In this document: piece by piece, positions 8,618 through 17,780 of the stretch
Layout of the letters: every line of letters starts with the position of its first letter
Position numbering within the stretch: position 1 is the stretch's first letter
Source: UPXZ01 sp964634605
GTDB taxonomy: Bacteria; Bacteroidota; Bacteroidia; Bacteroidales; Paludibacteraceae
Length of the DNA stretch: 57,928 bases
Direction: 5' to 3'
Assembly: GCA_964634605.1 (NCBI GenBank)
Contig: CAZWLJ010000014.1
Coordinates: 1 to 57,928 of the forward strand
Made by a program: the position numbers and the translations under genes
Notes under the pieces: generated by a model
What the model saw: the letters and a program-made list of their open reading frames with translations, nothing else
Database searches by the model: none
What the model was told of the DNA's origin: nothing

Positions 8618-10080
8618 CAAACAGAGATGAACAGTGGCGCGTGGATTTACGTGCACAAATTAAAGCAAAGGAAAGATCCGGATTGCACCGTGTGGAAATG
8701 CCGGAACTTGATCCGGAATACAGGAGCCATATCCGAAACGAGGAAGTAAACCTCGGACTGACACCTGCGATGGCTGTCGATGAAGCTCATCGCTGTCTGG
8801 ACTGCGCAAATCCGACATGTATGGAGGGCTGTCCGGTAAATATAAATATTCCCGGTTTTATTAAAAATATCGAACGGGGAGAATTTCTGGAAGCTGCCAG
8901 AATTCTGAAAGAAACTTCAGCTTTACCAGCCGTATGTGGCAGGGTTTGCCCGCAGGAACGGCAGTGTGAAGCCCGTTGTATCCATTTGAAAATGAAGAAA
9001 GAGCCGGTTGCAATTGGTCATCTCGAACGGTTTGCAGCTGACTATGAACGTGAAAGTGGACAGATATCCGTTCCAGAAACTGCTCCTGCAAATGGTATGA
9101 GAGTGGCTGTGGTTGGTTCGGGTCCCGCAGGATTGTCATTTGCAGGAGATATGGCAAAACTTGGCTATGAAGTTCATGTTTATGAAGCATTGCATGAAAT
9201 AGGCGGTGTGCTTAAATATGGAATTCCGGAGTTTCGGTTACCTAACAGAATTGTGGATGTTGAGATAGATAACTTGCGGAGAATGGGTGTAATTTTCACC
9301 AATAACTGCATCATAGGAAAAACAATTTCAATTCATGAACTCAGTGAGGATGGATTCAAAGGTGTTTTTGTGGCAAGTGGTGCCGGTTTACCCCGTTTCA
9401 TGAACATTAAAGGCGAAAATCTGGTAGGAGTCATGTCATCCAACGAATATCTCACCCGCGTCAACCTGATGGATGCTGCCAATCCTGATTCGGATACTCC
9501 GGTGTATAAAGGTAAGAAAGTTGCCGTCATCGGAGGTGGTAATACTGCTATGGATTCAGTCAGAACAGCGCGCAGGCTGGGTGCCGAAAAAGCAATCATC
9601 GTGTACAGAAGATCGGAAGAAGAAATGCCAGCACGTCGTGAAGAGGTAATTCATGCTAAAAGTGAAGGTATTGATTTTATGACCCTGCATAATCCGGTTG
9701 AATACCTCGGTGACGATAAAGGCCGGGTGACACACATGGTTTTGCAGGTAATGCAACTCGGAGAACCCGATGAATCCGGTCGCCGTTCTCCTGTTGAGAT
9801 TCCGGGAAAGACTGTAACTGTTGAAGTGGATGAGGTAATAGTAAGTGTTGGCGTTTCGCCCAATCCGTTGCTCGCCCAATCCACTCCGGAGTTAAAAACC
9901 AGCAGCAGAGGTACTTTGATGGTTAACGATGAAACGCTTCAGTCAATCTCCATGCCTGTTGTATTTGCCGGAGGAGACATAGTACGCGGCGGCGCAACGG
10001 TAATTCTGGCTATGGGCGATGGACGCCGGGCTGCTAAAGCTATGGATGAGTGGATAAAATCGGGTGATGCGACTGATTGA
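8614..10080 (+). CDS. nfnB: NfnB-type NADPH-binding subunit (GltA/glutamate synthase small-subunit-like)
   Basis: A 488-residue iron-sulfur flavoprotein. The N-terminal ferredoxin-like domain has Cys61, 64, 69, 73 and Cys108, 112, 118, 122 for two [4Fe-4S] clusters. FAD binding is at VAVVGSGPAGLSFAG (about 164-178), and NADPH binding at KKVAVIGGGNTAMDSV (about 302-317). This is the GltD-like fold seen both as NfnB and as archaeal-type GltA. The translationally coupled NfnA upstream makes the transhydrogenase role more likely than stand-alone glutamate synthase. A terminator shared with convergent mntP follows. Confidence 0.92.
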   Translation: MTNRDEQWRVDLRAQIKAKERSGLHRVEMPELDPEYRSHIRNEEVNLGLTPAMAVDEAHRCLDCANPTCMEGCPVNINIPGFIKNIERGEFLEAARILKETSALPAVCGRVCPQERQCEARCIHLKMKKEPVAIGHLERFAADYERESGQISVPETAPANGMRVAVVGSGPAGLSFAGDMAKLGYEVHVYEALHEIGGVLKYGIPEFRLPNRIVDVEIDNLRRMGVIFTNNCIIGKTISIHELSEDGFKGVFVASGAGLPRFMNIKGENLVGVMSSNEYLTRVNLMDAANPDSDTPVYKGKKVAVIGGGNTAMDSVRTARRLGAEKAIIVYRRSEEEMPARREEVIHAKSEGIDFMTLHNPVEYLGDDKGRVTHMVLQVMQLGEPDESGRRSPVEIPGKTVTVEVDEVIVSVGVSPNPLLAQSTPELKTSSRGTLMVNDETLQSISMPVVFAGGDIVRGGATVILAMGDGRRAAKAMDEWIKSGDATD

Positions 10081-10105
10081 ATACAATGTCTTTAAATAAA
10101 GAAAG

Positions 10106-10141
10106 AAACCGGTTTTCATACAGATGAATCCGGTTTTTTTT
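10106..10141 (+). terminator. terminator after nfnAB
   Basis: AACCGG and CCGGTT flank TCAT/ATGA, forming an extended stem followed by eight T. The T-run touches the stop codon of the convergent mntP gene. Confidence 0.8.
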
Positions 10142-10733
10142 ATGCAGACAGATGCTCAATCAGAATTCTTAATCCAATAATTATAAGTACAATACCACCA
10201 ACGATTTCAAAATTAAATTTGAATTTCGAACCAAATTTCGAACCCATTCTTACACCAAAAAAGGAAAATACGAAAGTGGTGATGCCTATAACTGAAACGG
10301 CAAACAAAATTTTATCAGGATAAGGAGTGAAAATTAAGCCGGTGGCAAGCGCATCGATGCTTGTGGCAACGGCAAGGATAACAAGATATTTCAAACTGAA
10401 ATTCCGACTTACGCACTTGCCATCACAATTGCAGGAATTCTCATTTTGCTCTATTTTTGTTTCTTTCAGGCTTTCAACGATCATTTTGCTGCCTATCAAC
10501 AGTAAAATGATAAAAGCTACCCAATGGTCGACCGCTTTTATCTGACTTGCAAATACCTGACCTGCTCCAAAACCTGCCAGTGGCATTAATCCCTGAAAAA
10601 TCCCAAAGACTGATGCTAAAAGCACTGATTGCGAAAACCTTACATTTTTAGAACAAATACCCTGACTTATCGAGACTGCGAAACTGTCCATCGATAAGCC
10701 AACAGCTATAAGCAGGATTGTAACGAAATCCAT
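10140..10733 (-). CDS. mntP: putative manganese efflux pump MntP
   Basis: A 197-residue protein with six membrane segments in two repeats. Each repeat carries the family's signature acidic residue: Asp16 in LSMDSFAVS and Asp127 in ATSIDALATG. MntP exports excess Mn2+ across the inner membrane. A cytoplasmic loop at about 95-110 holds a Cys-rich CNCDGKC patch, possibly metal-sensing or structural (inference). I see no yybP-ykoY manganese riboswitch in the 80 bases upstream. Confidence 0.93.
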   Translation of the reverse strand: MDFVTILLIAVGLSMDSFAVSISQGICSKNVRFSQSVLLASVFGIFQGLMPLAGFGAGQVFASQIKAVDHWVAFIILLLIGSKMIVESLKETKIEQNENSCNCDGKCVSRNFSLKYLVILAVATSIDALATGLIFTPYPDKILFAVSVIGITTFVFSFFGVRMGSKFGSKFKFNFEIVGGIVLIIIGLRILIEHLSA

Positions 10734-10813
10734 TGTTAATTATTTTTTTATCAAATCAAAACACGAGTGATCAACAATATCGTTGAAAGAATTGATTCGC
10801 TCATTTTTTTATG

Positions 10814-10871
10814 AAAAAACTATTCAACTCTCCGGAAAAGTAATGTATTTTTCCGGTTGAGAGTTGAATAG
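10814..10871 (-). terminator. strong intrinsic terminator of the tkt operon
   Basis: CTATTCAACTCTC and GAGAGTTGAATAG pair perfectly, extended inside by CGGAAAA/TTTTCCG with a three-base bulge. On the minus strand a T-run follows the stem directly. It ends the long minus-strand operon at tkt. Confidence 0.9.
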
Positions 10872-10897
10872 CTTTAAGGTAATGTAAGGCTGATTAC

Positions 10898-12919
10898 TTA
10901 AAATAATGATTTCACCTGTTTGTATACATTCTGAGCTGTAAATCCAAGTTTTTCATCCAGCACTTTGTATGAAGCTGAAAATCCGAATGATTCCAGACCG
11001 AAAACTTTGCCGTTTTCGCCTACGAGTCCTTCCAGATTCACCGGCAGACCAGCTGTAAGACCAAATCTCCTGACTCCTTCAGGCAGAACACTTTTCTGGT
11101 ACGAATCGGATTGACTGCGGAATAAACCTTCAGATGGCACAGATACTATTCGGACTTTCATTCCGTCTTGTCGAAGCAGGGCGGCACCCTCTACAAGTGT
11201 AGCTACTTCTGAACCCGATGCGAGCAAAACGACATCCGGATTCCCGTCGCATTCCACTACATAAGCACCTTTCAAGGTCTCATAAGCAGCTTCTTTTCGG
11301 TTTTCAGCCGGAAGATTCGTAATATTCTGACGGGATAAGATGAGCGCTGTCGGAGTTTGGGTATTTTCCATTGCCATTTTCCATGCTACGGTCGTTTCTT
11401 CGACATCAGCCGGGCGGAGTACCAAAGTTGAATTTTGACCGTGGTGGTTTTTCAGTTTTTCCATTAAGCGAATTTGTGCTTCCTGTTCTACCGGTTCGTG
11501 AGTAGGACCGTCTTCACCCACACGGAATGCATCATGAGTCCAGATGTATTTAACCGGAAGCTGCATCAATGCAGCCATACGTACTGCCGGTTTCATGTAA
11601 TCGGAGAATACAAAGAAGGTACCGCATGCCACAATCACACCGCCATGTAAAGCAATACCGTTGCTAAGGCATGCCATGGTAAGTTCGGCTACACCTGCCT
11701 GGAGAAATTTTCCGGTGAAATCGTTTTTCTGGAGTGCTTTGGTTTTTTTCAGAAAACCGTCAGTCTTGTCTGAATTACTCAAATCGGCACTCGAAACGAT
11801 CATGTTTTCTACATTTTCGGCCAGGAAAGTTAGTACAGTTGCAGAAGCTGCTCTTGTAGCCTGTCCTGGTTTCTGTTCGATGGATTTCCAGTCGAGTTCC
11901 GGCATTTTGCCTGTGAAGAATTGTTCCATTTTGGCAGCCAGTTGAGGATTTTCTTCAGCCCATTTTTGCCTGAAAGCTTTCTTTTCTTTTACAATTTCTT
12001 TCAGCTCAGCTTCACGTCTGGTATACAGTGCTTTTACTTCTTCGAAAATCTCAAATGGTTCTTCGCTGTTGCCTCCCAGACTTTTCACTGTGTTGCTGAA
12101 ACTTGCTTTTGTAGCGCCAAGCGGCTGTCCGTGAGTATCCACCATGTTTTCGTAACTTTCTCCATCGCCTGTCACTGCACCGCGTCCCATAATGGTATTG
12201 CCGATAATAAGCGTTGGCTTTTCCTTTTCTTTTTTGGCTTCTTTGAGTGCTGTCCTTATTTCAGTGACGTCATTTCCGTTAATTTCTATCACTTTCCATC
12301 CCCATGCCCTGTATTTCATAGCTACGTCTTCGCTTGTAACCATATTGGTGTAGGTCGACAGCTGAACGTTGTTTGAATCATAGAACATGATCAGGTTGTC
12401 CAGTCCCAGGTGTCCGGCAATTCTTCCGGCTCCCTGCGATATTTCTTCCTGGATACCACCATCGGAAATGTAGGTATAAATAGTCTGGTTCATTACATCG
12501 CCAAAACGTGCTTTCAGAAATTTGGCAGCTATGGCAGCTCCTACGCCGTATGTATGACCTTGTCCGAGAGGTCCGGATGTATTTTCCACTCCATGTGCCA
12601 CATCGAGTTCCGGATGTCCGGGAGTAATGCTTTCCCATTGCCTGAACTGTTTCAAATCTTCCATTGTATATTTTCCGGTAAGTGAAAGTACCGAGTAAAG
12701 CATGGGCGACATGTGTCCCGGATCCAGGAAAAACCGGTCACGGCTTTCCCAATACGGATTTTCAGGATCGTATTCCAGAAATTCGGAAAAGAGCACATTA
12801 ATAAAATCGGCACCACCCATTGCGCCTCCGGGATGTCCGGAATTAGCTTTTTCTACCATTGCAGCACTCAAAATCCGAATATTGTCAGCTGCTTTGTTAA
12901 GTTCACGCGTTGTGTTCAT
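10898..12919 (-). CDS. tkt: transketolase
   Basis: A 673-residue cytoplasmic TPP- and Mg-dependent enzyme of the non-oxidative pentose phosphate pathway, transferring two-carbon ketol units. Visible motifs are SGHPGGAMGGAD near the N-terminus, GPLGQGHTYGVGAA, the TPP-binding stretch starting ISDGGIQEEISQG and ending with the NN of DSNN, and DAFRVGEDGPTHEPVEQ in the pyrimidine-binding domain. The length matches full bacterial transketolase. It is the last gene of the minus-strand operon, 37 bases after the DUF6048 gene. Confidence 0.98.
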   Translation of the reverse strand: MNTTRELNKAADNIRILSAAMVEKANSGHPGGAMGGADFINVLFSEFLEYDPENPYWESRDRFFLDPGHMSPMLYSVLSLTGKYTMEDLKQFRQWESITPGHPELDVAHGVENTSGPLGQGHTYGVGAAIAAKFLKARFGDVMNQTIYTYISDGGIQEEISQGAGRIAGHLGLDNLIMFYDSNNVQLSTYTNMVTSEDVAMKYRAWGWKVIEINGNDVTEIRTALKEAKKEKEKPTLIIGNTIMGRGAVTGDGESYENMVDTHGQPLGATKASFSNTVKSLGGNSEEPFEIFEEVKALYTRREAELKEIVKEKKAFRQKWAEENPQLAAKMEQFFTGKMPELDWKSIEQKPGQATRAASATVLTFLAENVENMIVSSADLSNSDKTDGFLKKTKALQKNDFTGKFLQAGVAELTMACLSNGIALHGGVIVACGTFFVFSDYMKPAVRMAALMQLPVKYIWTHDAFRVGEDGPTHEPVEQEAQIRLMEKLKNHHGQNSTLVLRPADVEETTVAWKMAMENTQTPTALILSRQNITNLPAENRKEAAYETLKGAYVVECDGNPDVVLLASGSEVATLVEGAALLRQDGMKVRIVSVPSEGLFRSQSDSYQKSVLPEGVRRFGLTAGLPVNLEGLVGENGKVFGLESFGFSASYKVLDEKLGFTAQNVYKQVKSLF

Positions 12920-12956
12920 AAATTTAAATTAATAATTAGGTATTTAAAAGAATTTT

Positions 12957-13682
12957 TTATTTTAATCTGTAACCAATAGTGTAGCTCAATCCCCATACAG
13001 ATGATTTACCGGTTCCGTACCCCGGAATATACCACGGGAAAGTATCTCCTGAGGTAGCTTTCGTAATCAGATGTTTGTTGCGAACTGTCCAGCCCATGTA
13101 AAAGTTTTTATAAACTTCTACGCGCAAACCGGCTGCGATTTCGAACCATACACTGGTTGAAGGTATAGATTCGAGATTGTAGGTTTCAGTGCCACCCCAA
13201 TATGCGTCTGTTAGTGTCTGATTATATATGGAATAGTTGAAACGGCTCATCCCCAGCCGAAGACCTACCAGTAAATTGTTGTTTTTCTGGGTGGAGTTTG
13301 GTTTCGGTTTTAACATACTCAAGTCCACTCCGGCTTTGCCAAACACCCCTTGTGTATCGAAACGAATGTTGTTCGGGGCTGTTTTTTCGGCTCCGGCATA
13401 TCCCAGTTCTATCACGGGGAAATATTTATTTTTCAGATTTACCTGAATGTTTCCCTGTGCGGAATATATGTTTTTGTTGATTAAAGCAGTCTGAATCAGG
13501 GGTGCAACATCGGCCTCAATCCATATTCCCTGAAGAAATTGAATGCTATCCTTTTTTTCGGTTTTTTTGGTTTGAGCAGTTGAATGCAGTGTAAAGCAAA
13601 ACAACAGGATGCTACTTAGTATGATATAACTGGATGTTTTCAACTGAAATTGTGTTAACGGTTGGATTAATAATGGATGCAC
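12957..13682 (-). CDS. DUF6048-like outer-membrane protein
   Basis: Up to 241 residues. A hydrophobic signal segment (SSYIILSSILLFCFTLHSTAQ) is followed by beta-rich sequence with repeated G-x-x-x-(F/Y) strands and a C-terminal aromatic/basic end (TIGYRLK), as expected for a small outer-membrane barrel. The ATG at 13682 overlaps the preceding gene by 71 bases and gives an unusually long pre-signal region. A TTG at 13643 would give a normal signal peptide and a 228-residue protein, and may be the true start. The gene pair with DUF6452 is a recurrent Bacteroidetes arrangement; function unknown. Confidence 0.75.
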   Translation of the reverse strand: MHPLLIQPLTQFQLKTSSYIILSSILLFCFTLHSTAQTKKTEKKDSIQFLQGIWIEADVAPLIQTALINKNIYSAQGNIQVNLKNKYFPVIELGYAGAEKTAPNNIRFDTQGVFGKAGVDLSMLKPKPNSTQKNNNLLVGLRLGMSRFNYSIYNQTLTDAYWGGTETYNLESIPSTSVWFEIAAGLRVEVYKNFYMGWTVRNKHLITKATSGDTFPWYIPGYGTGKSSVWGLSYTIGYRLK

Positions 13683-14100
13683 TTTTGATAAAATGTCCGG
13701 TTGTGAGCACTGTGTCTATCGTATGGGTTCGTATGCTCCCGCATTCGAGCGAAAGAAACTCAATATGATTTTTATACCTCACGGTTATCGTATCGACCAT
13801 TTTGTTGATTTTCATTCTGAATTTTGATTCTTCAGCAAACTGATTCAACGGAAGTTTGATAGGATTTGTTTTTGTTTTTTTGTACAGCAGCGAATCTACA
13901 CCTATTCCATTTACCCACAGGCTGTCAATGTTGGAATTTACCAGCACTCTTTTGCCCGTAGTTATGTTTACTGAATCGATATAAAATGTAACGCCCGCCC
14001 GGACAATCCGGCTTTTACGGCAGGTTTCATCCTGCTGGCACGAAAACATAGATACTGCCAGCAGTAAAAATAATAGTGTATAGTATTTTATTTTTGTCAT
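13612..14100 (-). CDS. DUF6452-like lipoprotein
   Basis: A 162-residue protein with a lipoprotein signal (FLLLAVSMFSC, Cys at about 20) and then CQQDETCRKS, followed by a beta-rich domain. The start overlaps the end of the upstream gene by 4 bases (ATGA), indicating translational coupling. It sits with the DUF6048 outer-membrane protein, suggesting a shared envelope role. No catalytic motif is visible. Confidence 0.75.
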   Translation of the reverse strand: MTKIKYYTLLFLLLAVSMFSCQQDETCRKSRIVRAGVTFYIDSVNITTGKRVLVNSNIDSLWVNGIGVDSLLYKKTKTNPIKLPLNQFAEESKFRMKINKMVDTITVRYKNHIEFLSLECGSIRTHTIDTVLTTGHFIKSASIINPTVNTISVENIQLYHTK

Positions 14101-14606
14101 AAAAGTTGTTTAACTTCGGATTTCAATAACCGCAATGCTGCATCCAGTGCAGTATCTTCAGGAGTATTGAATACTTCTAAAATGATTCCTGCAAGTTTAG
14201 CAGCCGGATCATCAGTTTTGCATTGTGCCGCACAGGTGTTGATCAGCTGTATTAAATTCTCCCTCGCTTCATTTATTTCTTCCCAGAGCAATTCGCTCAC
14301 ATAAATCTGCTGCGAGGAATTATGCTCGAATTCGCGCCGGATAGTAGCCAGCAGGTTGGCCTGGAGTTCAAGGCAGTTTTGGTCAGGAGCGGTATTGTTT
14401 ACAAGCATATTATTCGGATTCATCCTCTCGAGCAGCAATGCCAGTCGTTCGTAGGCGCGCAGCCGGGTTGAGGTAATGAGAGGTAAAGCTGTTTTCTTCA
14501 GTTCGGATTCTCTTGCCTCACGCTCCGATTTGAAAAGCTGATACAGCAGCACATACACTGCAAGTACCACCAGAAGCACCGGAATTGTATATTTCAATAT
14601 TTCCAT
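14097..14606 (-). CDS. single-pass membrane protein, DUF7935-like
   Basis: A 169-residue protein. One N-terminal membrane helix (ILKYTIPVLLVVLAVYVLLY) is followed by a charged, helical cytoplasmic domain containing RLRAYERLALLLERMNPNN. Similar proteins occur widely in Bacteroidetes without assigned function; the DUF number is from memory and less certain than the topology. It is coupled to the next gene by a 4-base overlap. Confidence 0.7.
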   Translation of the reverse strand: MEILKYTIPVLLVVLAVYVLLYQLFKSEREARESELKKTALPLITSTRLRAYERLALLLERMNPNNMLVNNTAPDQNCLELQANLLATIRREFEHNSSQQIYVSELLWEEINEARENLIQLINTCAAQCKTDDPAAKLAGIILEVFNTPEDTALDAALRLLKSEVKQLL

Positions 14607-14614
14607 TCGAATAG

Positions 14615-14962
14615 CTATTTTTTACCCGATTGATATAAAAGTACTTCGATAGGCTGAATGTATATCAGGCAACCTTTTCCCGTTGATTTGATTTTGTCTT
14701 CGATACTACGGTAGAATTCTGTTAATTTCTCAGTCTTGTCTGTCATTTCGATTATTACAGGCAGTTTTTCAGAGATTTCCCAAAATTTTGAATTCAAAAT
14801 TTTTCGGCTGCTCAGGCCATATCCCATTATTCCGCGAAACACGGTTACACCCGATATTCCTTGTTTGTGAGCTTCGTGCACAATTTTTTCGTAGAGCAGA
14901 TCCATACCCGATTTATCGGTATTGCTCATGAATATTTTCAAAACGCTGTAATCTGTTTGCAT
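14615..14962 (-). CDS. DUF190 family protein (CrcB partner)
   Basis: A 115-residue PII-like protein. The start at 14962 gives MQTDYSVLKIFMSNTDK; a longer frame upstream only overlaps crcB. Family features are the central HEAHKQGISGVTVFRGIMGYG segment and the following PVIIEMTDKTEKL strand. DUF190 genes are often next to crcB, and here the gap is 5 bases in a clear operon, so a regulatory or accessory role in fluoride export is likely (inference). Confidence 0.88.
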   Translation of the reverse strand: MQTDYSVLKIFMSNTDKSGMDLLYEKIVHEAHKQGISGVTVFRGIMGYGLSSRKILNSKFWEISEKLPVIIEMTDKTEKLTEFYRSIEDKIKSTGKGCLIYIQPIEVLLYQSGKK

Positions 14963-14967
14963 ATCAC

Positions 14968-15342
14968 TTATAATTGATTTGCTGTAAGAAAACCTGCATA
15001 AACAGCTAAAATGCCTGAAATAACACTTACTCCGATATACAGAAGCGCTGATAGGTACTGGCCGTTTTGCAAAAGCAGAAAATTCTCGTTGGTGAACGAT
15101 GAAAACGTAGTGAATCCCCCGCAAAATCCGACTACCAGAAACAACTTCAGGTTTGTGTTCAGCAGGTTGCTGTTCACAAATATCCCCAGTAAAAAACCTA
15201 TCAGAAAGCTGCCGAGAATGTTGACGATAAGCGTTCCCATCGGGATGGAATGAAAATTCCACGAAAGGTTTAATCTGGATACCAGGTACCGGGCTATACT
15301 TCCGATAAAACCGCCGAATCCGACCAGAAGCAATTGTTTCAT
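14968..15342 (-). CDS. crcB: fluoride channel CrcB/Fluc
   Basis: A 124-residue protein with four membrane helices. Conserved motifs are GGFIGSIARY, GTLIVNILGSFLIG (pore Asn) and GGFTTFSSFTNE (Phe-box and sodium site). It dimerises to form a F- export channel. Only 29 bases separate it from the upstream glycosyltransferase, and no fluoride riboswitch is visible, so it appears to be expressed with the operon. Confidence 0.95.
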   Translation of the reverse strand: MKQLLLVGFGGFIGSIARYLVSRLNLSWNFHSIPMGTLIVNILGSFLIGFLLGIFVNSNLLNTNLKLFLVVGFCGGFTTFSSFTNENFLLLQNGQYLSALLYIGVSVISGILAVYAGFLTANQL

Positions 15343-15371
15343 CTCTTTTTCTCTATGTAAAAACAGAAAAA

Positions 15372-16325
15372 CTATATTTCTTTCTCTATTTTATAATTAT
15401 TCCTCTCCGGTGAGTTGCGGGTCACAATCTCGGCTATAAATCCGGCCAGAAACAATAAAGTTCCCAGTATCATCAGTAGCAGCGAAAGATAAAAATAAGG
15501 ACTGTCAACTACCAGCGGAGCAGCTACATGGTTATTAAGCGCTACCAGTTTATGAGCGCCGACAACAATTATGGCAATGAATCCTAAAATAAACATCAGG
15601 CTGCCCATTGTACCAAAAAAATGCATCGGTTTTTTGCCAAATTTTGACAGAAACCAAAGTGTCATCAAATCAAGGTATCCGTTTACAAAACGGCTAATGC
15701 CGAATTTTGATTCGCCGAATTCACGTTTTCGATGTGTTACAACTTTTTCACCGATTCGGGTGAATCCGGCATTTTTAGCCAGATAAGGTATGTAACGGTG
15801 CATATCGCCGAAAACCTCGATGTTTTTTACAACGTCACTCCGGTAAGCTTTCAGCCCGCAGTTCATATCGTGCAGCCTTAATCCTGTTACTCTGCGTGCC
15901 GTGGCATTGTAAAGTTTTGAAGGCAGATTTTTTGTCAGTTTGGAGTCATAGCGTTTCTTCTTCCAGCCCGAAACCAAATCATAATTGCCCGAAACAATCA
16001 TGTGATACAGTTCGGGTATTTCATCGGGACTATCCTGTAAATCGGCATCCATCGTTATCACTACATCGCCCTTTGATGCTTCGAAACCCCGGTAAAGGGC
16101 AGGAGATTTTCCGTAATTGTGACGGAATTTTATGCCCCGTATCCGGTCGGGATTCTGACTCTGCAAATCCTCAATAATACTCCATGAGCCGTCGGTGCTC
16201 CCGTCGTCGATAAATATCACTTCGTAGCTGAAATGGTTTTCAGCCATCACACGTTCAATCCATTCGTGGAGTTTCGGGATTGACTCTTCTTCATTGAAAA
16301 GCGGAACAACTACAGAAATATCCAT
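15372..16325 (-). CDS. GT2 glycosyltransferase, DPM1/GtrB-like, with two C-terminal membrane helices
   Basis: A 317-residue protein. The N-terminus ISVVVPLFNEEESIP and the DAD motif (93-95, in TMDADLQDSP) mark a GT-A family 2 enzyme. Two membrane helices lie at about 230-255 and 270-300. Such enzymes charge polyprenyl phosphate with a sugar on the cytoplasmic face. The acceptor and sugar are not determined by sequence. It follows the DUF4199 gene by 24 bases, a common Bacteroidetes pair. Confidence 0.9.
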   Translation of the reverse strand: MDISVVVPLFNEEESIPKLHEWIERVMAENHFSYEVIFIDDGSTDGSWSIIEDLQSQNPDRIRGIKFRHNYGKSPALYRGFEASKGDVVITMDADLQDSPDEIPELYHMIVSGNYDLVSGWKKKRYDSKLTKNLPSKLYNATARRVTGLRLHDMNCGLKAYRSDVVKNIEVFGDMHRYIPYLAKNAGFTRIGEKVVTHRKREFGESKFGISRFVNGYLDLMTLWFLSKFGKKPMHFFGTMGSLMFILGFIAIIVVGAHKLVALNNHVAAPLVVDSPYFYLSLLLMILGTLLFLAGFIAEIVTRNSPERNNYKIEKEI

Positions 16326-16349
16326 ATTATGTGTCTTAAAATCAAATAA

Positions 16350-16883
16350 TTAATTGTTGTTATGCGGCAAGTTATTCTGGTCGTCAAACATATTCTTGTC
16401 TTTTTTTACCATTCCGGCAACGACTAAACCGGTGAAAAATCCCAGCACGATATTCATCCAGGTTACCATGAGTGAATAATTGATGGGAGACATCATTGTT
16501 TCCATGTTGTCGTATGTTTCTTCGGGTACAGATGGCATGATTTGTTCCATGACTTCGATACTTTTATTCATCAGATCGGGCAGAAAATCCGGTTTGATGA
16601 ACTGGAAAAATACATATTTGACAATGGCTGAAATGAGCGCTGCAAAAAGGAACAGCAAGACGACATAAGCAAGTGCATGGCGGTAACTTATAGCTCCTTC
16701 GCAATCTGTATCCCGATAACTTACTGTAAATCTGTAAGTCATGTAAAAAATGACACCAATCACAGCATAGGACAAAAGTCCCAGAAAGATATTATTTGAA
16801 ATTGAAAAAATAAAATTGACAGAAAATAATATTCCCAGAATCAGGCCATTCCGCATTGCCGAATTCATTAGATTTGGTTTCAT
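16350..16883 (-). CDS. DUF4199 family membrane protein
   Basis: A 177-residue protein with four predicted membrane helices (about 12-30, 33-50, 68-90 and 140-160) and a charged loop rich in Met/Glu between helices three and four. The region match to DUF4199 and the pairing with a GT2 gene are typical. It appears to be the first gene of the minus-strand operon ending at tkt. A -7-like TAATTTTG lies at 16916-16909, 25 bases before the start. Confidence 0.8.
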   Translation of the reverse strand: MKPNLMNSAMRNGLILGILFSVNFIFSISNNIFLGLLSYAVIGVIFYMTYRFTVSYRDTDCEGAISYRHALAYVVLLFLFAALISAIVKYVFFQFIKPDFLPDLMNKSIEVMEQIMPSVPEETYDNMETMMSPINYSLMVTWMNIVLGFFTGLVVAGMVKKDKNMFDDQNNLPHNNN

Positions 16884-17012
16884 ATTGTACTTTATAAATT
16901 TTAAACTACAAAATTACAAAAAATATGGCGAAATACAGTCATGTTTTTGACTTTTGAAATAAGCAAGTGTGACAAACAGTTATCTGCCACACATTCAACA
17001 TACGGATTTCTG

Positions 17013-17651
17013 TTATTTCAAACCTTGATAATATCTGCACCATTCTCTCAACCCGCATTCTCCACACCTGGGACTTCGGGCAACACAAACATACCTTCCG
17101 TGCAGAATAAGCCAGTGGTGGGCCTTGGGGATAAGTTCGGCAGGAATGTATTTGACCAGTTCTCTTTCGGTTTGCAGCGGATTTTTGGAGTTGGAAGTCA
17201 GGCCCAGTCTTTCTGATATCCTGAAAACATGCGTATCCACAGCCATTGCAGGTTTTTCGTAAACCACTGATGCAATCACGTTTGCTGTTTTCCGTCCCAC
17301 GCCGGGTAACTTTTGAAGATCTTCCACATTGTCCGGAACTGTGCCACCGAAATCAGATATCAGCTTCTGAGCCATACCTACCAGGTGTTTGGATTTGTTG
17401 TTAGGGTAGGAGATGGATTTAATGTACTCGAAGATAACTTCGGGTGTTGAAGCAGCCATAGCTTCGGCAGTGGGGAAGTCATACAGCAGTTTCGGAGTGG
17501 TCATGTTCACACGCTTATCTGTACACTGTGCCGAAAGTATCACGGCTACCAGCAATCCGAACGGATCGTCGTACTTAAGCTCTGTTTCGGCCACCGGCAT
17601 GTTCTGCTCAAACCAGGCGATAATTTTACTGTACCTCTCTTTTTTTGTCAT
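17013..17651 (-). CDS. nth: endonuclease III
   Basis: A 212-residue base-excision repair glycosylase/AP lyase for oxidised pyrimidines. The helix-hairpin-helix LPGVGRKTANV holds the catalytic Lys121, Asp139 lies in VDTHV, and the C-terminal [4Fe-4S] ligands are Cys189, 196, 199 and 205 in the C-x6-C-x2-C-x5-C pattern. The length is canonical. It is transcribed divergently from ftsK. Confidence 0.97.
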   Translation of the reverse strand: MTKKERYSKIIAWFEQNMPVAETELKYDDPFGLLVAVILSAQCTDKRVNMTTPKLLYDFPTAEAMAASTPEVIFEYIKSISYPNNKSKHLVGMAQKLISDFGGTVPDNVEDLQKLPGVGRKTANVIASVVYEKPAMAVDTHVFRISERLGLTSNSKNPLQTERELVKYIPAELIPKAHHWLILHGRYVCVARSPRCGECGLREWCRYYQGLK

Positions 17652-17667
17652 TGGAATTATTTTCCTG

Positions 17668-17716
17668 CAAAATTAACGAAAACCGTTTTCATAGCCATTC
17701 ATTTTTATTAAATTTG
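17668..17716. promoter_or_regulatory. divergent nth/ftsK promoter region
   Basis: Minus-strand TAATTTTG (17675-17668) would serve nth and plus-strand TAAATTTG (17709-17716) would serve ftsK. The -33 elements are weak on both sides, so these are -7 matches only. Confidence 0.45.
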
Positions 17717-17780
17717 CAAATTAATTTGGACTGCCGACACCTGTAGTCTGTCCTCCGAAACAGTTTAAAACCCTGAAAAA

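Noticed and set aside
10734..10819. Manganese (yybP-ykoY) riboswitch before mntP
   Set aside because: The AT-rich 85-base leader shows none of the conserved loops.
15343..15371. Fluoride riboswitch before crcB
   Set aside because: Only 29 bases lie between the genes and the conserved aptamer blocks are absent.
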